Assembly (NCBI GenBank): GCA_947172415.1
Contig: OX359193.1
Coordinates: 4,582,501 to 4,646,500 of the forward strand
Length of the DNA stretch: 64,000 nt
Direction: 5' to 3'
Source: Chondrosia reniformis
Lineage: Eukaryota; Porifera; Demospongiae; Chondrillida; Chondrillidae
Within the stretch, counting starts at the first letter, position 1, and each line of letters starts with the position of its first letter. A program made the position numbers and the translations under genes. This document shows, in pieces, positions 37,172-47,863 of the stretch. Below the pieces are notes generated by a model. That model had not been told where the DNA came from. It saw nothing but the letters and a program-made list of their open reading frames with translations, and did not search any database.

Positions 37172-38045
37172 TTTTAATATTGAAAAACTGCCTAAAAATC
37201 TCAAGTTGCTAGTGAAAGTGAAAAACACAAACTGCAAAGAGTTAATCTATATCTCTCAACAAGATGACGGACACTCGGCTGACTTTCCTTTCCTTTGCGT
37301 TGGTCACGGAAAACAAAACATTTTTGAAACCGTGTTTACTAGAACAATGCCATGTAAAGTCTGTTCAAAGAGGTTTTCCGGACATTTAATGACAAACTAA
37401 TTTTTAACCCTTCATCTTGTACGCGACAATATATTGTTAATAAGGGCTATCTTGCACAATTACATAACTTTGGTTGATCTACGTATAGATGTTTATTGTA
37501 GGAAATTATACAACATAAGAAATTGCAACAAAATGGCTACCTTTTTTGACTAAAAGTGTTTGCCTAAATGCTTTGAATAGTAGCGAGAAGTGGTAATTTT
37601 TCGTACTCGTCTTTGCTGTTACATCATGTTTCATGCCAGAAATGGTAGCAGGGACCAATATACAAAGATATACAGGAGTTTCAGGAGAACACACATACAA
37701 AATTCTCTTTGGTTTGCCACCTACAGAATAATCATGTGGTGACTACATCCTGGTCACTGGTGAGGATTTCAGCTTCCTTGAAATACTTACAAATTGTTTC
37801 TACATTAGCCATTGACCGAGTCTTGGCCACCCACCTAATTGCCATCAGTAGGCAAAGAAAGAAAGAAAAAAAGAAAGACGGGTCTAATTTTACACCAACC
37901 CAAGCATTTATAAGTATAGTTCTGCAATATACTTATAAATGTACAGTACATATAGTAAGAACTGACAAATATAATGAAAAAATGAAGTATTTTTGGAAAG
38001 GGTCATCTTTTAAATTAACTATGTTGCTTCTTCATCCTCTTGGCT
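37172..38045. other. Region with no supported gene
   Basis: Short open frames on both strands (for example 37206-37400 plus, 37506-37700 minus) lack start context and known motifs. The minus-strand frame could be decayed coding sequence but I cannot name it. Confidence 0.35.
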
Positions 38046-38231
38046 TCATTTGCTCTCTGCCATGCCGCCTGAATCCTTCTCAAATGCCTCCAAAATCGCC
38101 CTATTGTCTGCATATGGACACAAGATCTGGTTGGAGTGTCTCAAAATACGATGGATCTGGCCATCCGGTGTTTTGTCACTGGCTGTGCGTAGCCGGTGAC
38201 AAACGGGGCAGCGACACTTCCCATAAAGAGC
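38046..38231 (-). other. Exon G: C-terminal Cys/His exon of the antisense pseudogene
   Basis: Acceptor TTACAG precedes 62 codons, phase 0, ending TGA. Cys pairs (KCRCPVC) and later His/Cys (HRILRH, LCPY) suggest a zinc-binding fold. The frame is intact. The preceding exon ends CTACAG followed by GCAAGT, which fits a GC-AG intron. Confidence 0.55.
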
Positions 38232-39178
38232 CTGTAATCATTAAAAGAATGTCAATTTTAAGACACTGCAGAGGAAAGTCTAGTATGCATACAATCAACC
38301 AGGTCAACGAACTAGAAAGTAATTACATACATGACAGGTCCTTATGGGACATATCACAGGAAGCAGGAAATGAATACTTGCCTGTAGTGGAGGGATGCCC
38401 AACTCCAGCATGTGAGCTGATGCTCTTTGTTGTCGTTCCTCCAGCTATGGTGGAATGGCCTTCTTGTTGCCTTCTGCCGATACACACGTGGCTCTTCAGT
38501 CTGTCGCTGAGCTCGTTTCTCTGCACGCTCTTCTGCCCTCACACAATCAGTCACTGGCTCAGGACCAAGGACATGACTGGTGGGGGAACAACTGGTGAAA
38601 CCAGGCGAGCTGCCTGCTCCAGTAGTGCAGTTGTTGAGGCTGGCTACTCAGCCAGAGAGCGGCTAAGGTCAGCAACCACCTCCAGTGAGTCCTCGTTGAC
38701 TGCACCAGTCAGGAGGACTTCGGACTGGCCTTTTGCTGCCTAAGCAGCTAATCCTTGGCCAGTGCAAATGAAACTGGCAGAAGGGCTGGAGGACTTGCAG
38801 ACGAGTGTCATGGTAGCTTCCTCTAGGCTTGGCAACGCTCCTTGTAGCGCTGCAGCAGGCTGTTCACAGTGACACCAATCTTGCTACTCTGGGGCATTGA
38901 GTGCCACAGCTCCTCCCAATGGCTAGCGTGCTGCTGTTAAAAGCAGGAGGAACACACGTGGGGCCTCCTCCCATTGTGCGGAGGCGTGACACATTGCAGC
39001 GATGTCCAGGTGAACTGTCTGGGATAGGAACGCTTCCCCAAGCAGGAACAGAGTTGTCGATGCAGCATCAGGAGTCATTGAATCTTGGGAAAAAAGAAGA
39101 GAACACAAATCACTACATCACGCAATTGTAAAAAGAAATATTAGTTGTGGTTGTCTACGAAAAATGAGGAAAACTCAC

Positions 39179-39535
39179 CAGCTATGGCCATCTCCTCATC
39201 ATCCTCATTGAAGACAGTGGTGACATTTGGCAATTCATTGGAGGCAGTGGTGACATTTGGCAATTCATTGGAGGCAGTGGTGACATTTGGCAATTCATTG
39301 GAGGCAGTGGTGACATTTGGCAATTCATTGTAGGCAGTGGTGACATTTGGCAATTCATTAGAGGCAGTGGTGACATTTGGCAATTCATTGGAGAAAGTGG
39401 TGACATTTGGCAATTCATTGTAGGCAGTGGTGACATTTGGCAATTCATTGGACACAGTGGTGACATTTGGCAATTCATTGGAGGCAGTGGTGACATTTGG
39501 CAATTCATTGGAAGCAGTGGTGACATTTGACAATT
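39179..39535 (-). repeat. Exon E: eleven 10-residue repeats (30 bp)
   Basis: A 357-bp exon, phase 1 at both ends, coding eleven copies of ELPNVTTASN-like repeats and ending EDDEEMAIAG. The repeats hold Asn-Val-Thr, a possible N-glycosylation site if exported. The frame is open throughout, although neighbouring exons are broken. Confidence 0.75.
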
Positions 39536-39659
39536 CTAAAGAGTGAAAAAAACAAGTCAGAAGTTACTTGCTGTATCTGTACCAGCATCACTCCAGTTGT
39601 CTATTATTATTATGATTTAATTGTGCCCTGTGAAACCTTCTGAAAAATAATAATTTCAC

Positions 39660-39725
39660 CTTCTATAGCCATAGCCATGTGTATGTCCTCTGCCACATTG
39701 GAGGTAGCACTGGCATTTGGCAACT
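39660..39725 (-). other. Exon D: single-repeat relative of exon E
   Basis: A 66-bp exon, phase 1 at both ends, coding ELPNASATSN then a tail ending MAMAIEG. It mirrors one repeat plus the tail of exon E, so E and D probably arose from one exon by duplication and later repeat expansion. Confidence 0.6.
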
Positions 39726-39839
39726 CTGGAGAGGACAAAAACATACAGCAGTAATGAGAAGAACCTGACTCGTTGGTTCAGATGATTGTTGTCTTGTCCT
39801 ATTTAATCAGACAGTACAATGTAACAAAACTCTACTCAC

Positions 39840-40008
39840 CATGTTCAGATGTAGACTTGATAAATGAAGGTGCTTCATCGACCAAATTGCCCGCATCAAG
39901 GCCAAGCTCCTCTAGTGCCTGAAGAGACACAAAATCAGATGTTGACTCGATAAATGAAGGTGCTTCATTGAACAAGTTGCCTGCATCAAGGCCAAGCTCC
40001 TGTAGTGC
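39840..40008 (-). other. Exon C: duplicated exon carrying its own splice acceptor
   Basis: Two 90-bp copies (GLDAGNLFNEAPSFI and GLDAGNLVDEAPSFI). The acceptor tract TTTTGTGTCTCTTCAG occurs before the first copy (40009-40024) and again, in frame and translated as DFVSLQ, before the second (39919-39934). Both acceptors are in the same phase. Confidence 0.7.
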
Positions 40009-41342
40009 CTGAAGAGACACAAAATAAATCATAACATCAAAACAAGAAAAAGTTCATTAAATAAACTATGCTATTTGGACAAAAAAAAGTATAAACCTCA
40101 GCAGATGTTGCCACCATTGACCTTTCCTCCAGAGGGTCGGGCACTACCTGATAGTCATCAGTATGCGCTGCTTCCATGTTAAAATCAGGCTCAACCCACT
40201 GTTCTTAGACAGTCACCAAGCATCCATAGTCATAGTCAATTTTGACATTGGCCTCAGAGCCTGCTGCAGCTATTGACCAGCTGGGGAAGTCAGTGCACAG
40301 TCCACGTGCAACGTATTGCTCGCACACCTACAGTATACAAAAGCAGAATGAAGGCAGCATATATAGGTGTACCTAATTCAAGAGAGTGACAAGAATATAA
40401 CAATTTTACATACCTTTGGTGGCATGGTGTCTGGTGAAACCTTCTTTCCAAGAGCACGCAGGCGGCAACGATTGTATACCAGAATCCACCATCCCAAACG
40501 TGCATTAAATACTTCTTCCCCAATGCCGCGCTGGGAGTAGAAGGTTTGGTCGAGTACTCAATGGACAGCTTCCACCTTGCTTGTGCCGCAAAGTGACTGG
40601 TAGTGCTCCAGATGATGGCTGGTCGAGTGGTAGTTTACTGTGCCCACTTTCACATATGGCAGGTGATCTGGATTATCGGAAATGCATCCATTGCGTACAT
40701 GGACAAGCTGCTGCTGAAACACACTCATCACCCTCCTTGTGACAAGGGGATATGCAACATCAGCGACTGTAAGGTTGTCCACCTCCATGCCAGCTGCTTC
40801 TGCTTGAGAGCGGGCACTGGTAATCCAACTCCTGGTGGGCCTTCAGCACTAAAACCATCCGTTCTGCAACACTCTCTGGCTCACCAAGCACTTGGCGGAT
40901 GAATTTCACCCTCACAGTGTGCATAGGCAGTTTTTCAAGTCTAGCAGCTTCCCTAGCCTTCATCAACTGCTGCTGATCGCCCTCATGTTGCATGAAGATT
41001 GCATGGCTCCGGTCAACAAGGAACGTCTTATGACGGGGGTGCTCAGTATTCATTTCCCGCCCAATGCGTAGCATGAGATGCATAGCATCGAGCTTGACAG
41101 AAAAGGATGACCGCCATAAGGCTGCCAACACTTGTGCCTGTGTTGCTCAAGGTGGAGTGAGGAGTGCCACTGCAGCATCCACAGTCCATGTACAAGGACC
41201 GGGCACCTCCACTCCTGCTGACTGATGTCGGTCGACTACTTCATCCATGGCCTTCTTCACTCACTGCTGTGTCGGGCACTACCTAATATATCAGAAATAT
41301 AGATATATATAAAAGAGGTGGTCATGGTCAGAAGTGCTTTAA

Positions 41343-41793
41343 CCCTTTACCGATCGCGTTACGATTTTTCACCGTACCGTTTCCGGTCGTGAGCCACTTT
41401 AGTGGCTCAATGTTGAAAGTCACTTTATTTGAGATAAAACACTATCATTTTACTAGGAAAGGTTTATTAACACTTCATTTCTAAAGTTACAGTCGATTTT
41501 CATCTCAAATATTGACAAAATTTTGAGTTACATATTACCGTAAAGATGCCACCATTTTATTTGTCATGATATGGGAACGATTTTGTAAAAATATACGTAT
41601 TACTACCGTATTTCTACGGCATACTAAATATTTGAAAGGCCTATATTCCCCTGAATATTGAGTTTGAAACTTTAAAATTTGACTTTATGATAAATATTTA
41701 ATCGATAAGCCAAAAATGGACTGAAAAAACGATTTTTCATGTACACGACACAGAGCCTATAGAGCCAGTGAGTGGTTTGCGACCAGGAAAGGG
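41343..41793. mobile_element. piggyBac-type MITE (unit 3 right end, diverged)
   Basis: Same element and same TTAA flanks, but with several substitutions relative to the other three copies. Since the insertion site is shared it was inherited by duplication, and the substitutions date this end of unit 3 as older than the other copies. Confidence 0.7.
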
Positions 41794-41886
41794 TTAAAAG
41801 CTGGAAGCTTATGGTAATTGAATTAAGTGCATAGTGCAACACCCAGGATTTCAGTCCGTATGCCTCTTGGGACTGCCAACCCTGCA

Positions 41887-42134
41887 CTCGAACTACTTGG
41901 CTGCGTTGTTTGGCTTTAATATAAAATTCATAATCTCAATGTTTGTGGATGTCGGAACATTATAAATAATGATAGAAAAGCGTTAATTAAAGCTTCCTGA
42001 ACCCCGCCATTTGCAAAAACAATGTATTGACGTATAAATTAAGTGCTATAATTATAGTTGCATATGAACCCATATTATATATATGTCTTTCGCTAACATG
42101 TAGCCATACACTGAAATCGGCAAATGCAGCCCCT
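41887..42134. repeat. Hairpin-ended dispersed repeat (array right edge)
   Basis: Diverged copy of 611-858. After its final GCAGCCCCT the sequence becomes unique, whereas in the other copies an (AAT)n tract and the Helitron region follow. This marks the right boundary of the array. Confidence 0.6.
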
Positions 42135-43772
42135 AAAACGTTTATAAATAACTGAAGTGATAATTAAACATTCTGATAATACCTTAACCTCATGGTATAG
42201 TGTTTGGAGGAGCCAAGTTAGGGAATATGACGTCCAAAAGATATATCAGTTGTGTGAACTTACATACCAATAGAATGTCCGAAATCTTTACCTAATGTTA
42301 GTTAACATTTGTGAAATATATATATACAGTGCAAGTTAATATATATATATATATGGCTACACATGCATTGCAAGTTACAAATTTAAAGAGATCCAAGTGA
42401 CCCATAGGATAATCAGTATTTTAAACAGTACAAGACTTTAGTCACACTGTTGCAGCTAGACTTTGAAATCCTCAACTACTGCATAGAGAGTAGTAGTTGA
42501 TACAGATCATCCAAATTAAGGTAGAACACATGGCCTACCAATTACCTTTTCACACCTTAGTATAGACTGAAGATGATGCATCTGCATGGCATATATCAAT
42601 AAAGGTTCCAGTCTTAAAGGGGTCTCAGCTAATAACCACAGCAGATTTGATTTGCCTTGTGAGGGAGCTAAGACTACCGATGGTTGGTTGCATGCATTCG
42701 CATAATCAACAGGGTTAGAAACCATTTTGTAACTTGTACACCAGGACATAAAAGGCCAAGGCTTTTATATATATACGTATGTCATATGATGTCCCTATAT
42801 ATGTATATGCTGAAGTTAACAAAGCCTTTCTATCGTTATTTAAGCTCTTAAGCGTCCTCAATTGTTAGGAGTATGATTTTATATATTAAAGGCCAACAAA
42901 GCGCCCATATAATTCGAGTACAGGAGGCGAAATACTTGTTCATCTAGACATGGACTTTATCCACAATAAAAAGCGTGTAGCGTCAATAAATCATTAAGAA
43001 AACATTTAAACATGGGGACATCCTTACCAGAGAACATACAGACCGACAAAGGCCAGGAAAGGAGTGTTTTTTTGGAAACTCTGTAGTAGCATGTGACAAG
43101 GATAACCATACAGAAGTGCCATATATTTTTAGTTTTTATTTATCTTGTATACCCTCTCTTTCTTTTTTGCTACTCTTAATTAAAAAATGTAGACAAAAAG
43201 CTTCCTCTAATCTACCGTCTCTGTTCTAATCGTTTTAAAAGAGAAGTGTATTTACCGGTTTGCTTTTGCACCGTTGCAATTAACGCTAACTATTCTGTGG
43301 TCAAACACCTTCCATATTTAGTAATTGGAATGTAAACATTGCTGTTCTTATCAGAGTACGCATATAGGGTGATTATATACTCTTATGTAGAGCAATTAAT
43401 GTGTAGGGAATCTGCAAGGGATAGCAGCGATTATTTCGTTTCCTTATACATTTGTATAGGAGCATGTGTACTTTGGCAAATGAATGAACTTTGAAATCTC
43501 CGATTTACGTTTTCTTGAGACACAAATTACCAATTGTAGACTTTGCCTTAGAATGTACCTCTAGAACTCAAACAGAACACACAGTCATATTCAAAGACTT
43601 TTAAAATGCTCCAAATGAGGAAATAGGTACACACGAGCCAAACCGTTTTTATAGTTAAGTTACATATATAAAGCATGGATACATACACCCATAATGGATA
43701 TGTACAAACATGGATGAATGTGTACATAAATATACAGTTGAATCTATCGAATACTCACTATACTGAATACCA
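42135..43772. other. Intergenic, no gene seen
   Basis: AT-rich sequence with TA runs near 42310-42350 and 42760-42800. Short frames only (for example 42516-42749 minus) with no motif. Confidence 0.5.
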
Positions 43773-44348
43773 ATGGAGATGAATGCCATAATTGGTACTA
43801 CAGCAGACAGCAACAGAATAGCAACTCAAATGAATTCTCTTTCTGATCTTGATGAAACATCAGTCACTCAGTCTGAGCAATTAGAAAAGAGGATAGGTAA
43901 AATTTTGACCTTGAAGGAAGATATTTTCAAGGATGTTAAGGCAAACATAACCAAAGAACAACAAAAACAGAAAAGCTATTATGATAAAACATAATGGGGA
44001 AAACTGATGTTACTTTGAGTTTGAATACAATATATACATGCATGCATGCCATGTTGATCATTGATACACTTATATGCATATACTGTCACATGCATGTAGG
44101 TAGGTAGTCAAGTTCTTTTGGAGAATGCTTATAAGCTAAAACGCAAGGGTCATAAAATGGAACACAGTTGGCTGGGTCCTTACACCATTATCAAAGCATT
44201 TGACAAGAACCTTTATGAATTAAAGAATCCCAGTACTGGAAAGGCTTTGGCAAAAAATACAATGGACAGCGTCTCAAGACTTTTGTACAACCAAAAGGGG
44301 ACACAAATGCTCCAAAAACAGACATTCTGTATGTTTGAACGCTTATAA
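43773..44348 (+). mobile_element. Gypsy-type LTR retrotransposon fossil, integrase C-terminal part
   Basis: Two stretches resemble the end of a Ty3/Gypsy pol: a helix ending QKSYYDK and the chromatin-side tail KGHKMEHSWLGPYTI ... LYELKNP. Only this small part is present; no LTRs, protease or reverse transcriptase are seen near it. It is broken and old. Confidence 0.65.
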
Positions 44349-44759
44349 GCAATGAAAAAGAAACCCACCTTTTATTGTAATCTCCTTTTATCATAATAAA
44401 TGCAGAGTCCAAACTTCAGAAGAAGAGACTAAATCAAGGAGACAGCCAGAAGATACAAAGTCAGTATTTGTATATCATGCATGACCATCACTTACCATGA
44501 TATAACTTCCTTTAATGTATATAGTCCTAATGCTGCTGAAATCTGTGAAACAGGTTTGGTAGGAGAAGCCATTACTACTGAATCAATTATTTATCAGTCA
44601 GAGTAATTAAAGTTAGTAATTATACTGATACAGAAATATAGCTGTTTGTACTTACATGTCTCTTAGTTAACATGCATAAATCAAATTGATGCTTCTATAT
44701 ATAGCAGTCCTACTTCTGGAGATTCTATTGAACGTATCTTACAATTTTTATTATTAAAC
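44349..44759. other. Intergenic, no gene seen
   Basis: AT-rich, no motif or repeat recognised. Confidence 0.4.
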
Positions 44760-44813
44760 TGGTTTCTACAGCAGAAATAAGAAAATCATAAATGATTGTT
44801 ATTATTGCTGTAA

Positions 44814-46541
44814 TCAGTCTTTCTTCATTTCCCTCCACCTTGCTCTGTCATCTGCTGCCCTTCTAAGAATTTCTAAGTCAATAGTGTTACGCAGGTTCAG
44901 GTTTCTGTGCTTGATGTCAGCTTTTAGGGTGTCTAGGAGGTTGGTTGTGTGACGGCCACGTCTGCCCTTGTACTTCTTGGCACCTTCAACTGCATATTGT
45001 AAGGCATTCTGAGCTGGAGCACTTCTGTCCATGCGAAGCACATGGCCTAGCATGTTCCATCTAGCCTCCGCCACAAACTCAGATAGCAGTCTGGTGTTGC
45101 ATCTCTTGTAGAGTGCCTCAATGGAGATGGTACTGTGTGGCCAATGGATGCCAAGGATGGAGCGTAGGTGACGTCTGTGGTAAGCATCAAGCTTGTTCAA
45201 GATGGTCTTCGGTGCTGCCCAGCTGCTACAGTTATACAGCGTGGTGGACACACACATAGCATTGTACACTTGAAGTCGCTTTTGCAGTGGAATTCGAGGC
45301 CCTCGCATCCACATCGACCAAAAAGAGCGGAATGACAAGTTACCCAGCACACAGCGGTGCATGATGTCTTTGGTGCTGCAGAGCAGGGATCCTAGTGACT
45401 TGCTGTTGCGCCATGTCTCGTTGCCTCGAGCGACTGTACCTTGATCGCTTACTTCTGCAGCCTCAGATAGGTAGATGTGTGTGAACTCTGTTTTGGATTC
45501 GTTAACGAGGAGGTTCCACTTTCTTAGTTGTGAACAGGCTGTTTGTAACAGAGAATCAAGGGGCTCACGCTCTACATCAGCAAAGTCTACATCGTCGGCG
45601 TATTCCCATTCTAGTGGCATGCCTTCTAAGGTGATTGGTGGGTCTGGTCGTCCAGCACTGCCTCGTACACACTTCAGTGCAGCTGCCAGATAGCAGGTGA
45701 ACAATACCGGTGACAAGCTATCACCTTGAGGGGAGCCTATTGTTGTTTCAAACCATGCAGACCAAGATGATTTCACACGAACTGTGAGCTTAGTTCCTGT
45801 CAGGAGGGTGCGAACCAGCCTTAAGTCATCAGAATCACAACCCGCTGATTTCAATACATCCAGGATCTTCTCTCTATTAATGGTGTCAAAGGCACGGGAC
45901 ATATCAATACCCATTTTGTGGAAGTCCCAGTGGCGGATCAACACAACTGAAATGCGCATCCTCTGTGCCCATATGATGTCTGCACAACTCCTCCCTTGTT
46001 TGAAGCCACTTTGGCTGGCTCCTGTGTATGCATCAACCTTGGGGCGAATGCGTTGCAGAGTGACGATAGAAACAATCTTACGCACACTGTTCAAGAGAAC
46101 AATGGGTCGTAGGCTGGTTAGTGGGCCCTGTGGTTTCCCTGGTTTAGGTAAAGCCACCAGAATACCCTTGCCCAGTGCTTCCAGAGGAATGTGCTGTTCA
46201 AAGATTCGATTAATTATCTCTGTAAAAGGCTCTGACAATATTCCAGCGGCATACTTCAACAGTTCATTGCTAACTCCATCAGGGCCGGGTGCACGTCCAT
46301 TTTGCAGCAGCTTCATAGCGCTTTCAACTTCAGATGCTGTAATTGGTTGATCAAGTGGCTGACCAGAGTCCACGAATGGGGCAAGTGAGTCCACAGTAGG
46401 GTCAGTGAACTGCTGTTCAAACCACTTACAGATGGTGTCTGCTTTTGCTTTGTCAGTCGCAATGAATTTGCCTTCTGGATCGTGGATACACAAAGGTGGT
46501 GATTTTGGTGTAGATTTCATTGCTTTTACTGCCCTGAACAT
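44814..46541 (-). CDS. LINE reverse transcriptase domain
   Basis: 575 residues. Motifs: GRAPGPDGVSNELLK, RPIVLLNSVRKI, SQSGFKQGRSC, GIDMSRAFDTI, GSPQGDSLSPVLF and the catalytic WEYADDVDFAD (about residues 312-320). The C-terminal part (YHRRHLRSILGIHW, RWNMLGHVLRM) is typical of LINE reverse transcriptases. No stop interrupts it. The true start is upstream in the endonuclease frame, so the Met at 46541 is only the first after the break. Confidence 0.88.
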   Translation of the reverse strand: MFRAVKAMKSTPKSPPLCIHDPEGKFIATDKAKADTICKWFEQQFTDPTVDSLAPFVDSGQPLDQPITASEVESAMKLLQNGRAPGPDGVSNELLKYAAGILSEPFTEIINRIFEQHIPLEALGKGILVALPKPGKPQGPLTSLRPIVLLNSVRKIVSIVTLQRIRPKVDAYTGASQSGFKQGRSCADIIWAQRMRISVVLIRHWDFHKMGIDMSRAFDTINREKILDVLKSAGCDSDDLRLVRTLLTGTKLTVRVKSSWSAWFETTIGSPQGDSLSPVLFTCYLAAALKCVRGSAGRPDPPITLEGMPLEWEYADDVDFADVEREPLDSLLQTACSQLRKWNLLVNESKTEFTHIYLSEAAEVSDQGTVARGNETWRNSKSLGSLLCSTKDIMHRCVLGNLSFRSFWSMWMRGPRIPLQKRLQVYNAMCVSTTLYNCSSWAAPKTILNKLDAYHRRHLRSILGIHWPHSTISIEALYKRCNTRLLSEFVAEARWNMLGHVLRMDRSAPAQNALQYAVEGAKKYKGRRGRHTTNLLDTLKADIKHRNLNLRNTIDLEILRRAADDRARWREMKKD

Positions 46542-46630
46542 CTTGCAGGAGTCATCAGTTGATGTAATCTCTGATGCCAGTGTGTCTGCTCTACAGCAAG
46601 CTAGATGTCAAAGTCTTTGGTTGATCTGCC

Positions 46631-47863
46631 TCAAGATGCGACGCCTTTCTCTCCACCAATTAGTTCTATCTTTGCTGTCACCCGTAGCTTCAATTTGAAG
46701 TTAACGTGCACTGCAACTTGGGTTGATAGTTTAGCCACCACTGGGTCTTGGGTGTATCGTCTGTGATGGGGGGTTGTCATTCCAATAGTCTCCGACGCTG
46801 CTTCTTTGACACACCTCAGTACACTTTCCAGTCTGGCATTAGGGTCATTTGAAGTGGGTAGACTACCAATCCGCTCGTTGAGAGATAGTAGATATGCAAG
46901 GCGTGTACCCTCGTCAGACACAAGCTTAGGGGTGTCGTATGCCATTTTAGAGGGTTGCTTCTTGGGTTGTTTGAACACCAGGCATCTACGGTCTAACCGT
47001 AGACGTGCCACCACTGGCTTATGATCAGAGCATGTTGTAGCTCCACCATATGCTCGGGCATCTTGTAGCCTTAGCTTAGCATTCTGTTTGCAGAGCACGA
47101 AGTCAATTTGGGTGTAGATAGCAATTGTCTTGGATGAGCCTGGTGGTGCATTCTGATCTTTGAGCCAGCCTGTCCATGTTGTCTTATGGCGACTTGCATA
47201 TTGAAATGCTGTGTTGCAGGCGAAAAACCCGTTCACTGCCATAAAGCTGACCAGAGCTTCACCATTATCATTGCGGGTCCCCATACCATGTGCTCCCATG
47301 CAGGAATCCAACCCTGCATCGATATCTGTTGTTGTACGCTTGCCCAACTTCGAATTGAAGTCGCCACAGACAAAGACAAGAAAACGGGCTGGGGCTTTGA
47401 TGGCAGAATTCAGTTCAGCATAGAATTGATCACTCACCGATGGATTCTCTCTGACTCGCAGAGACGTTGGTCCATAAGCATTCACAACTCGGTACTGGCA
47501 CAAGGTACCGTCTCTACAGGGAATGGCTAGGTATAAGACAGCTACGCGATCACTCACGTACCACCATCGGCGGACAAATGGCTTGAGTCGGGGGGCAATT
47601 ATGAAGCCAAGGCCTCTGTACTTGGCTGTCTGCTGTTGTATGAGTACCAATTTGTGTCCAGAAGCCAGCTCGACAACGTCATTCACGGCTACTTTCGTCT
47701 CTTGTAGGCATATTATGTCGAGATGATATTTAGCACAGTCCCTGCCCAGCTGTTGTCGTTTCTCAGTTGCAGTCAGCCCTCGAACATTCCACGTGGCTAG
47801 GGAAAGCGTGAAGTTACGCTTGTCTCGTTCAGTGCGAAGGTTGGGACGAAGAAAGGTAGACAT
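46631..47863 (-). CDS. LINE APE-type endonuclease domain
   Basis: 410 residues from an ATG. Motifs in order: TWNVRGL (24-30), LQETKV with catalytic Glu 55, VNAYGP (128-132), GDFN with Asp 168 and Asn 170, TTWTGW, IDFVLC (~253-258) and CSDHKPVV with the Asp 280/His 281 pair. This is the enzyme that nicks the target DNA for target-primed reverse transcription. The last ~15 residues are out of frame relative to the downstream reverse transcriptase part, marking a frame change near 46640. Confidence 0.85.
   Translation of the reverse strand: MSTFLRPNLRTERDKRNFTLSLATWNVRGLTATEKRQQLGRDCAKYHLDIICLQETKVAVNDVVELASGHKLVLIQQQTAKYRGLGFIIAPRLKPFVRRWWYVSDRVAVLYLAIPCRDGTLCQYRVVNAYGPTSLRVRENPSVSDQFYAELNSAIKAPARFLVFVCGDFNSKLGKRTTTDIDAGLDSCMGAHGMGTRNDNGEALVSFMAVNGFFACNTAFQYASRHKTTWTGWLKDQNAPPGSSKTIAIYTQIDFVLCKQNAKLRLQDARAYGGATTCSDHKPVVARLRLDRRCLVFKQPKKQPSKMAYDTPKLVSDEGTRLAYLLSLNERIGSLPTSNDPNARLESVLRCVKEAASETIGMTTPHHRRYTQDPVVAKLSTQVAVHVNFKLKLRVTAKIELIGGEKGVAS

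Larger units (their letters stand above)
38046..41276 (-). pseudogene. Multi-exon antisense pseudogene (unit 3), family unrecognised
   Basis: At least eight exons on the minus strand with consistent splice sites. A: 40414-41276. B: 40097-40327. C: 39840-40008. D: 39660-39725. E: 39179-39535. F: from 39083 down to about 38830. One around 38384-38560. G: 38046-38231, ending in a stop. Introns are 86-124 bp where both edges are clear. Exon A has a transposase-like feel (DAMHLMLRIGR, GTSKVEAVH, YNRCRLRALG). Exon G carries CRCPVC, IHRILRH and ILCPYAD, a probable zinc-binding end. Stops interrupt A, B, F and the exon near 38.4 kb, so the gene is dead. The upstream exons would lie beyond 41277, where a MITE-bearing intron begins. 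It resembles large invertebrate families of unknown, possibly transposon-derived, proteins. Confidence 0.6.
24789..42134. repeat. Tandem unit 3, 17,346 bp, full-length form
   Basis: Matches units 1 and 2 from 24789 to 34795, then holds 5,381 bp (34796-40176) absent from them, then matches again from 40177. The left part is almost identical to the other units. The right part (40177-42134) differs by roughly 0.6-1.6%. It is the only unit with the OTU domain and with the downstream exons of the antisense pseudogene. Confidence 0.85.

Noticed and set aside
36716-37177. A 153-residue plus-strand frame and Cys-rich minus-strand frames.
   Set aside because: The plus frame ends inside the palindromic repeat and neither strand shows a domain; probably chance.
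37709-38743. A 344-residue plus-strand open frame.
   Set aside because: It runs antisense to the spliced minus-strand exons (Cys/His exon G and the exon near 38.4 kb), which have splice sites and recognisable motifs; the plus frame has none.
39182-39526. A second minus-strand frame reading MSPLPPMNCQ repeats.
   Set aside because: Alternative frame of the 30-bp repeats in exon E; it does not match the phase of the neighbouring splice sites.
45784-46350. A 188-residue plus-strand frame and other plus frames over 45.4-47.7 kb.
   Set aside because: Shadows of the minus-strand LINE reverse transcriptase and endonuclease.
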